NCBI GenBank assembly: GCA_018970625.1
Contig: JAGWVZ010000102.1
Location: forward strand, 1-9,479
Reading direction: 5' to 3'
DNA: 9,479 nucleotides
Source of the DNA: Myxococcales bacterium
GTDB lineage: Bacteria > Myxococcota > Bradymonadia > REDH01
The notes under the pieces were generated by a model. The model was not told the origin of the DNA and did no database searches. It saw nothing but the letters and a program-made list of their open reading frames with translations. Each line of letters begins with the position of its first letter. Within the stretch, counting starts at the first letter, position 1. Below are positions 1-5,316 of the stretch, piece after piece. Position numbers and translations under genes: made by a program.

Positions 1-408
1 ATCGGTATTGCGCTGGAGTCGCACGAAACACTCGCGAAATATGCCATTGCCGACCGCAAGGCATTCGGAAAGTATCTGGCGGATTTTGGGCAGATTCAGC
101 GATTTATTGGTGAGTCGTATGCGCGCACCGAAGCGGCGCGCGCGCTGGTGTACAAGGCCGCGCTCGAGACGTCACCGACCCAGCGTAACTCATTGAACGC
201 TGCTGCCGCGAAGCTCGTCGCGACGACGACCGCCGAGGATGTGGCTCGTCAGGCCATTCAAACGCTGGGCGGCTATGGGTATACGCGCGAATATCGTGTG
301 GAACGTCTGCTGCGCGACGCCATCCTTTTGTCCATCGGCGGCGGCACAAACGAAGCGATGCAGAAGAATATGGTCGCCGACCTCAAGCGGGTTTACGGCG
401 GCCGTTGA
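1..408 (+). CDS. Acyl-CoA dehydrogenase, C-terminal part (5' end outside window)
   Basis: The reading frame is open from base 1 and stops with TGA at 406-408, giving 135 residues. They match the C-terminal all-helical domain of FAD-dependent acyl-CoA dehydrogenases, which form the trans-2 double bond of acyl-CoA thioesters and pass electrons to ETF. Visible marks are RKAFGKYLADFGQIQ (about residues 20-34), AARALVYKAA, the flavin/tetramer-contact stretch QTLGGYGYTREY (about 88-99) and the terminal IGGGTNE. The MCAD/SCAD-type catalytic Glu sits in an 'EGT' context. Here that position is Gly, as in isovaleryl-CoA and long-chain dehydrogenases, which carry the base earlier in the chain. That earlier site would fall just before base 1, so it cannot be checked. 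Substrate is not predictable. The gene is convergent with the minus-strand block and ends about 96 bp from it. Confidence 0.93.
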   Translation: MGIALESHETLAKYAIADRKAFGKYLADFGQIQRFIGESYARTEAARALVYKAALETSPTQRNSLNAAAAKLVATTTAEDVARQAIQTLGGYGYTREYRVERLLRDAILLSIGGGTNEAMQKNMVADLKRVYGGR

Positions 409-437
409 GCCCGCGTGCCCCGAGTTCGCATGTGCGT

Positions 438-463
438 CCGAACGAGTATGGTATGGCGTTCGG
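438..463. terminator. Possible hairpin between convergent genes
   Basis: CCGAACG (438-444) and CGTTCGG (457-463) form a perfect 7-bp stem around a 12-base loop. It lies in the 96-bp gap between the acyl-CoA dehydrogenase stop and the stop of the facing minus-strand gene, where a bidirectional terminator would be expected. There is no T-run on either strand, so it is not a classical intrinsic terminator. It could slow polymerase, or be chance. The rest of 409-504 shows nothing else I can name. Confidence 0.25.
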
Positions 464-504
464 CACCCTCGCGAGACTCGACCTGCGCTGAAATCAACCG
501 GGGT

Positions 505-1557
505 TCACTCGACCGGGGTCGGCACGGCCGTCTGAGCCATCCACATCGGATCAGACGCTTCCGTCGGGCGCAGGGGTACTTGAAACGCAAACCCCAGCGC
601 GACAATCACACTCTCGGATTGCGAGCCGCGAAGGGCGTCTATGACCGGCAGGCGCAGGGTTCCGTAAGCCGCCCACGCGGATTTGGGCCGCCACAGAACC
701 GTCGGTGATGCATACATCATGGCGCCACCGCTATCCGGGTCTTCTTCACCACTAAAATTGTCCGGTAGCTCGTATCGGCCATCGAGCTCGGCTTGCATCG
801 ACAATTTTGGCGAGATGCGAAACTCCAGCCCAACGGTGGTGAGTACGCTCATTCCGGGGCGATAATTCCAACGGCTTTGCAGCGGAATAAACGTGGAAGC
901 CCGGGCAAACCCTCGAACCGGTTTCCACGAGGGGCCCGACCATGCGAGGGCCATAAAGGGCACAAACGCGCCCTGTCCAGGCTGAACATCCACCGAGAGA
1001 CGCTCGCCTGTCGCGTCATTCCATGCGGGCGAAACGGGTAAGCGCGAGCCGGCCAGCGCGAGCAGCATGTGGCGCGGGTTGTTCTGCAACAGCAGGAATT
1101 CGCCATAGAGGGTCAGGTCTCCCGGACCGAAAACCCGCTCTCGCGCACCAGACACCGACGAGACCTCGCGCATCATCACGGGGAGTGAAAATCCGGCCGA
1201 GTGACCGCCGCCGGGTGACCACGCCGCGCCAACATCGGTTCGCAGCTCGCGGGTGATCTGTTCGTTGATTCCGGCGACCCCCACCCGGGCCTGTTGAGCC
1301 CTCCACTCAAACGCAAACCGCACGGTGTCTGCGCTCTGCGGTCCACCCGCCGAAGTCAGCGGCACAGTGGTTCCACACTGGCAGGTGGTACAGGCGAGCG
1401 CCGTCCGGGGTTTGATCAGGCTCGCCGTGACCAGGCATGCGAACGTTAGCATGAACAGCCAGCGCGCTGGAACGAGACGCCTTGAGAGACGTGAGCCGCA
1501 CAGCTGGCGGTCGGGACAGCCCCACAGGTCAAGGGACGCGCGTGATTTCCGACTCAT
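505..1557 (-). CDS. Predicted outer-membrane beta-rich protein with CxxCxC N-terminus, mbnPH-linked
   Basis: 350 residues. A basic N-region and hydrophobic stretch (about 34-55) precede a TALA/C cleavage site, so the mature chain would begin at or near C56. The sequence there is CTTCQCG, with cysteines 56, 59 and 61. This is not a heme CxxCH motif but a plausible soft-metal (Cu) site. The remainder alternates polar and hydrophobic residues in short strands rich in Gly, Trp, Tyr and Phe (for example 144-172, 199-247, 280-303, 315-328). No helical membrane segments are seen, consistent with an outer-membrane beta-barrel. A roughly 20-residue tail follows the last likely strand. The start overlaps the preceding stop as ATGA, with AGGTGG seven bases upstream as a good ribosome site. 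It is the last gene of the mbnPH cassette. I recall similar CxxCxC-plus-barrel proteins annotated as transporters in related bacteria, from memory only. Function is unproven; it could be a copper port or an envelope metal sensor/anchor. Confidence 0.8.
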   Translation of the reverse strand: MSRKSRASLDLWGCPDRQLCGSRLSRRLVPARWLFMLTFACLVTASLIKPRTALACTTCQCGTTVPLTSAGGPQSADTVRFAFEWRAQQARVGVAGINEQITRELRTDVGAAWSPGGGHSAGFSLPVMMREVSSVSGARERVFGPGDLTLYGEFLLLQNNPRHMLLALAGSRLPVSPAWNDATGERLSVDVQPGQGAFVPFMALAWSGPSWKPVRGFARASTFIPLQSRWNYRPGMSVLTTVGLEFRISPKLSMQAELDGRYELPDNFSGEEDPDSGGAMMYASPTVLWRPKSAWAAYGTLRLPVIDALRGSQSESVIVALGFAFQVPLRPTEASDPMWMAQTAVPTPVE

Positions 1558-2234
1558 GGCACGCCCACCTGCACCGTCGTGAGCTCAGGCAGGGAAAGCA
1601 GCCACGCCCGAAGAGGCTCGTCATCGCGCCGCTCTTGTGGTGGCAGCACCACCGGGTCGGGCTGTATCTGGAGTTGAAGCGCAATCGGTGCACCGGCTTC
1701 AACGGTCGTGGGCGGAAACACCACGCGGAACTCAAATGCGGCCGAGGTGCCCAGAAGCACGTCGGTATCGCGCGAAAGCGCGACGGAGCGGTTGAGCATC
1801 CAGGGGTGCAAATCAAGGCCCGTGGCGTCGGCGTCGGCCGGCCCAATGAGCACGCGCAGCCCGCAATACTGTCCCGGTGGTGGTTCGAGCACGCCCGCGA
1901 ATATGGACTGCTGCGCGCGCACATTCACCACCATGGGCGTCCCGAGACGAGTCGGAGAGTCCACTGTGTGGGCCTGGGCCACCGGAAAGAGCGTCTGCAG
2001 AAGGCGTGTCGCAAGTTCAGGCTCACACGGAAGAATTTCGAGTTCGCTGACCACCACGGCCAGACTCAGGGCTTCGCCAGTCTGCGGGCGGCCTTGTGTT
2101 GAGACGCTGACTTCCACCCAGGTGCCTCTCTCAGACAGCGCGCAGGCGCCCGCAAGAAAATGCGTGAGCAGCGATACGAAAACAACAGACCGGCGCGATT
2201 CATACCACCGCCGGCACGAAAGCAGAGCGGTCAT
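1554..2234 (-). CDS. Predicted lipoprotein with partial MbnP-like pattern, mbnPH-linked
   Basis: 226 residues, with a hydrophobic signal (about 16-30) ending in AGAC. C31 is therefore a likely lipidation site, although the -3 residue is Ala rather than Leu. No named family is recognised. The body seems beta-rich. The segment VVVSELEI (61-68) resembles FFVSEVSLI of MbnP, and PPGQYCGLRVLIG (119-131) resembles PGEFTGIAFTVG of MbnP. The spacing between the two segments is almost the same in both proteins (57-58 residues), which suggests a shared scaffold. The HWSW..GYK core of MbnP is missing. Only two mature cysteines remain besides the lipid one, C70 and C124, both within the matching segments. 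The start ATG shares ATGA with the mbnH stop, and its own stop shares ATGA with the next start, so translation is probably coupled. A role as a partner or metal chaperone to MbnP is inference. Confidence 0.82.
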   Translation of the reverse strand: MTALLSCRRWYESRRSVVFVSLLTHFLAGACALSERGTWVEVSVSTQGRPQTGEALSLAVVVSELEILPCEPELATRLLQTLFPVAQAHTVDSPTRLGTPMVVNVRAQQSIFAGVLEPPPGQYCGLRVLIGPADADATGLDLHPWMLNRSVALSRDTDVLLGTSAAFEFRVVFPPTTVEAGAPIALQLQIQPDPVVLPPQERRDDEPLRAWLLSLPELTTVQVGVP

Positions 2235-3469
2235 GGCGATTCAGCAAAAGGATTCGAAAACCGAGGGTCCGTCAGCAACGTCTCGTCGGTAAGGCTCTCC
2301 AGGAACGCGATCAGGTCGGCACGCTCCGACTCAGACAGCACAAAGCCACGTACGAGCGGGCTCTTGAAGGGGTTCTCCGAGCCCACGCCGGCATACTCGC
2401 CCTCGCTGATGGTGCGACCTCCGGCTGCGTAATGGTCAATGACTGCGTTCAGGTCGGCGATGCTACCGTCGTGCATATAGGGTGCGGTAACGGCAATATT
2501 TCGGAGTGTCGGCGCACGAAAGGCTCCCATATCTTCAGCGAGGCCCGTGACCTCCAGTATGCCCTGATTATTTTCAGGATATGCGCCTTCACCATCCACG
2601 TTATACAGTCCTGTATTGTGGAAGGGACGCGCGGCTTGTCCAGCGCCGGCATGATCAACCGAATCAGTGAACGTAAAACCACCGTGGCAATGAAAACACT
2701 CGGCACGCTCCGAAAAAAATAATTCGAGCCCGCGTAACGCCGAAGGGGACAATGCTTCGACATCTCCCTGCATATAGCGATCGAACGGCGAATTTCCCGA
2801 GATAATGGTCCGCTGAAATGATGCGAGCGCCTGCGTAATGTGCAGCAATGAAATCGCCGGGATTTCACCCGGAAACGCCTGCTCGAAGAGGTCTGCATAC
2901 TCCGACTCGCCCAGTCGTCTGAGCAGCTCGTCTTCCCGATCGGCCATACCCAGCTCGACCGGCGACCGGCCAAAAATCGGCAACAACGCCTGATACTCCA
3001 GCGATGTCATGAGCGGGTTCGACCAGGTCAGGGTCGATAAATAGCCAACGTTCACCAGCGACATCGATGAGCGAGGATGTACTTCACCGGTCGAACCGAT
3101 CCCCTGCGGGCGCCCATCCGTGAACGCGAGCTCCTGTAAATGGCAGCTCGCACACGCCATCGTCTGGTTGGCGCTCAGGCGCGTGTCGTAAAAGAGGTGT
3201 CGTCCGAGCTCTGCCTTTTCAGGTGTGAGAGGATTGTCGTCGGGTATCGCAGGCAACGGAAATCCCGGCGGTAACTCCAGCCATGCGTATTCCTCGCCGA
3301 CCCGGGTATCGGCCAAACCTGCGTCAGCACCATCGTCCGCCGATTCGGTTGTGTCCTGCGCGCACGCGCTCAACAACCCCAGCGCCAGCATGCCCGACAG
3401 GGCTGACTGGCGCGGTGTAATGCGAGGAACAAGCTGAAAAACCGATGTTGTCACGACAGGTCTGGTCAT
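2231..3469 (-). CDS. mbnH: MbnH: di-heme, MauG/CcpA-superfamily enzyme of the metallo-mystery pair
   Basis: 412 residues. The signal ends in the lipobox LLSAC (C36), followed by a short acidic linker, so this is probably a periplasm-facing lipoprotein. There are two c-type heme motifs: CASCH (C106, C109, H110) and CFHCH (C258, C261, H262). Family marks include ELGRHLFYDTRLS (87-99), AFTDGR, GSTGEVHPRSSMSLVNVGY and PVELG in the first half. In the second half are FHNTGLYN (283-290), FRAPTLRNIAVTAPYMHDG (317-335) and a C-terminal DPRFSNPF. This pattern fits the di-heme enzyme of the metallo-mystery pair better than a respiratory cytochrome c peroxidase. In the studied methanotroph pair, MbnH uses peroxide-derived high-valent hemes to turn a Trp of MbnP into kynurenine. 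The gene starts 12 bases after the mbnP stop, with GGGGAG across the end of mbnP as the only ribosome-site candidate. It overlaps the next gene by ATGA. Confidence 0.95.
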   Translation of the reverse strand: MTRPVVTTSVFQLVPRITPRQSALSGMLALGLLSACAQDTTESADDGADAGLADTRVGEEYAWLELPPGFPLPAIPDDNPLTPEKAELGRHLFYDTRLSANQTMACASCHLQELAFTDGRPQGIGSTGEVHPRSSMSLVNVGYLSTLTWSNPLMTSLEYQALLPIFGRSPVELGMADREDELLRRLGESEYADLFEQAFPGEIPAISLLHITQALASFQRTIISGNSPFDRYMQGDVEALSPSALRGLELFFSERAECFHCHGGFTFTDSVDHAGAGQAARPFHNTGLYNVDGEGAYPENNQGILEVTGLAEDMGAFRAPTLRNIAVTAPYMHDGSIADLNAVIDHYAAGGRTISEGEYAGVGSENPFKSPLVRGFVLSESERADLIAFLESLTDETLLTDPRFSNPFAESP

Positions 3470-3481
3470 GCGAATAAGGGA

Positions 3482-4402
3482 TTACTCCCCAAACCGAAAC
3501 ACACGGGAATCTGCACCAGAGACAGGACTGCCACTCGCCATATCGAGGCCCAGAGCTCCCAGAAGTCCCTCACAGGCGCTGCTTTGCTCGGCCATGCAGA
3601 ATACTTCGTCGTCGACCGGCGTGGAATGGGCCAGCAAGGCGGCCAGATCCAGCACAATGGGTACAGCGCCGGGGTCGGCGCCCATCAACTCTACGCGGGG
3701 GCGGTTGGATATCGAACAGGCAAAATCAGATGGCGGATTGCCCGCACAACCCTTGGAGCCCAGATGCAGCAGCACCAGACCAGACTCGTTGAGCGACCCT
3801 TCCAGCTGAAAATGCTTGTAGCCCATCATCCATGACCAGTGCAGCGCAACATTGGCCAGCGGTCCCGTCTGTTCGACCGGGTTCACGTGGTTCAGCGCCT
3901 GCGGGACGCCCACGGTGAATGCAATCCCGGTGAACTCGCCCGGTGCGGCCGAACCCGTAATGGTCGTTCGGGTGTCGGGCGTGGCGTTCGAGCAGCTGCC
4001 GGTGCCGTCCTCGAAATCCAGCAGGGCGATGCCGTCGTTCTGCCACTCGGTACCCTCGTCCATCGTCAGCGGATACAGGTTGCCTGCAGCATCGATCAGG
4101 CTGACTTCGGAGACAAAGAAGCGCAGGTCATTCAGGGCAAAGTTGTTTCCTGCGATCGCGTCCGAATAGGTCGATGTGCAATCCAGAGGCTGTGTGCCCA
4201 CGACTGCCGCGAAGTTCAGCGTAATGGACTGATGGTCGGCTCCTGCGTCATCGGGCGTATGGTCGTTGATATCGGCATGGCCCGCATCATCGAAAATGCT
4301 GGCGTCAGCGCGGTCGTTTGCGTCCAGAGAGTCATCTTCGACGCAGGCCGATAGAGCCGTCGCTGAGAGACCGACGAGCAGCAGGGCTACGGAAGAACGC
4401 AT
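3482..4402 (-). CDS. mbnP: MbnP: copper-binding partner of MbnH (metallo-mystery pair four-Cys protein)
   Basis: 306 residues from the preferred ATG. This start gives a textbook lipoprotein signal ending in ALSAC (C20). An in-frame ATG 30 codons upstream (4492) would add a second hydrophobic stretch and is less likely. Neither start has a strong ribosome site. Residues 21-57 form an acidic linker with many Asp and three His. The domain then shows LNDLRFFVSEVSLI (90-103), PGEFTGIAFTVGVP (154-167), the hallmark HWSWMMGYKHFQLEG (188-202), HLGSKGC (213-219) and a C-terminal FCM...AC pair. Cysteines 75, 137, 219, 229, 269 and 277 can form disulfides. W189 and W191 are the candidate residues for MbnH-driven conversion to kynurenine, which in the methanotroph homologue creates the Cu(I) site. 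Its neighbour mbnH follows after 12 bases. No methanobactin precursor or biosynthesis gene is visible in this window. Confidence 0.94.
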   Translation of the reverse strand: MRSSVALLLVGLSATALSACVEDDSLDANDRADASIFDDAGHADINDHTPDDAGADHQSITLNFAAVVGTQPLDCTSTYSDAIAGNNFALNDLRFFVSEVSLIDAAGNLYPLTMDEGTEWQNDGIALLDFEDGTGSCSNATPDTRTTITGSAAPGEFTGIAFTVGVPQALNHVNPVEQTGPLANVALHWSWMMGYKHFQLEGSLNESGLVLLHLGSKGCAGNPPSDFACSISNRPRVELMGADPGAVPIVLDLAALLAHSTPVDDEVFCMAEQSSACEGLLGALGLDMASGSPVSGADSRVFRFGE

Positions 4403-4477
4403 CACGTTACTCGGGCAGGAAATGATGGGTGTGAATGACGGAGTGAACATGCACGCAAAGGTCGTGACGAGCAATGT

Positions 4478-4488
4478 GACAAGTTGTC
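4478..4488. promoter_or_regulatory. Palindrome in the mbnP upstream gap
   Basis: GACAAGTTGTC is a perfect inverted repeat (5-1-5). It lies about 75 bases upstream of the preferred mbnP start, in the 126-bp gap after the J-domain-like gene. On the minus strand TTGTCA (part of this region) could act as a -35 element, but no good -10 follows at the right distance. A regulator site for the copper cassette is possible. It does not match a copper-box consensus I can name. Confidence 0.28.
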
Positions 4489-4493
4489 GCATG

Positions 4494-4506
4494 AGCGCAA
4501 CGCGCT
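4494..4506. other. Small hairpin downstream of the J-domain-like gene
   Basis: AGCGC (4494-4498) and GCGCT (4502-4506) make a perfect 5-bp stem with a 3-base loop. It starts about 23 bases beyond the stop of the gene at 4529-5314. There is no T-run behind it on the minus strand. It may be a weak transcription or mRNA 3'-end element separating the housekeeping genes from mbnP. Confidence 0.22.
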
Positions 4507-4528
4507 ACCAGCCGTCAGACGTCAGAAC

Positions 4529-5314
4529 TCATTCACTCTCGGCGCTGCCGGTAGTCGGCTCGCCGGTCACCTGCTGGCTGTTGGAACGGGCGTGCGCGAC
4601 GTAGAGCTCCCGCGAACGTGGGTCTGAAAGCACCATACCGGCGTCCCGGATAGCACCGCGCACCTCTCTGACTGCGTCCAGCAGGGAATCCAGAATATCG
4701 GTCGATAACGCTTCCGGTTGCAGCAGCCTGAGCCAGCCAGCCGCGACTTCCTGTACCGTCTCGGCCGTTGCGTGGCGGGGTAGCGACAGCAGGGTAAAAT
4801 AATCTTCGTGACGCGCCAGCCGCCGAAGCCGTACGAGCGCCTCGCGATCCAGAGGACCTTTGGGTACCAGCGTCCGCTCAGAAGGCTGTGTCAGGTCGGG
4901 CAGCGCGTGGGTCGCTGGCAGCGTTGCCCCCGGGTGCAGCTCGGCCAGCGCGGGTTGCGTAGCCGTACGAGCAGGCTCGCGTGCCGCGACCCAGGCTGCG
5001 ATGTCCATGAACAACCAAGGGTTCTCGAATCGGCGCGCGAGCAGCTCCGACCACCGGGGGTCCAGGTCGTGAGTGGTTCCGGCCAGCGCAACGGTCACGT
5101 CGCCCCCGTGCCGTGCGGTGGCTTTCAGAAACACCGCCAGCTCGTCGGGTGGCAGCTCACTGTGAAGCACCGCGATGGCCGACGCGACAGACCGAATCGC
5201 GGCGACGCCCTCGAACACGTCGTCGGTGTCGATGGTCGCAATCTCCATTTGACGAAGAATCGCCGCCAGAGCTGAGCGCCAGTGAACAACCGGACCGAGA
5301 ATCACGACGGGCAT
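4529..5314 (-). CDS. Protein with N-terminal receiver-like domain and degenerate J domain
   Basis: 261 residues, no signal peptide, probably cytoplasmic. Residues 1-110 alternate strands and helices (MPVVILGPVV, then IAVLHSELPPDEL, then VTVALAGTT), like a pseudo-receiver or other alpha/beta domain; this is a weak call. After a Pro/Thr-rich linker (about 112-155), residues 168-243 resemble a J domain: DYFTLLSLPRHATAETVQ, a helix ending LRLLQPEAL, then VRGAIRDAGMVLSDPRSRELYVAH, which is the usual end of the fold. The HPD tripeptide that stimulates DnaK ATPase appears as Q199-P200-E201, so it probably does not act as a normal Hsp70 co-chaperone. The start codon is 2 bases after the priA stop and lacks its own ribosome site, so translation is likely coupled to priA. 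It may be a protein-interaction adaptor; the partner is unknown. Confidence 0.8.
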   Translation of the reverse strand: MPVVILGPVVHWRSALAAILRQMEIATIDTDDVFEGVAAIRSVASAIAVLHSELPPDELAVFLKATARHGGDVTVALAGTTHDLDPRWSELLARRFENPWLFMDIAAWVAAREPARTATQPALAELHPGATLPATHALPDLTQPSERTLVPKGPLDREALVRLRRLARHEDYFTLLSLPRHATAETVQEVAAGWLRLLQPEALSTDILDSLLDAVREVRGAIRDAGMVLSDPRSRELYVAHARSNSQQVTGEPTTGSAESE

Positions 5315-5316
5315 GG

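Noticed and set aside
505..1557. CTTCQC as a c-type heme site
   Set aside because: There is no His after the second Cys (CxxCQ), so heme attachment by the normal CxxCH rule is not expected.
1482..2102. Plus-strand open frame (206 codons) opposite the second lipoprotein
   Set aside because: The minus-strand frame has a signal peptide, ATGA coupling and MbnP-like segments. The antisense product is His/Arg-rich with no support.
2231..3469. Annotation as an ordinary cytochrome c peroxidase
   Set aside because: The two heme motifs are shared, but the LLSAC lipoprotein signal, the GSTGEVHPRSSMSLVNVGY region and direct linkage to MbnP point to MbnH.
2231..4492. Part of a methanobactin operon
   Set aside because: Only MbnP and MbnH are present. 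No mbnA-like precursor, MbnB/MbnC or TonB-dependent MbnT is visible, so this is a stand-alone pair with other partners.
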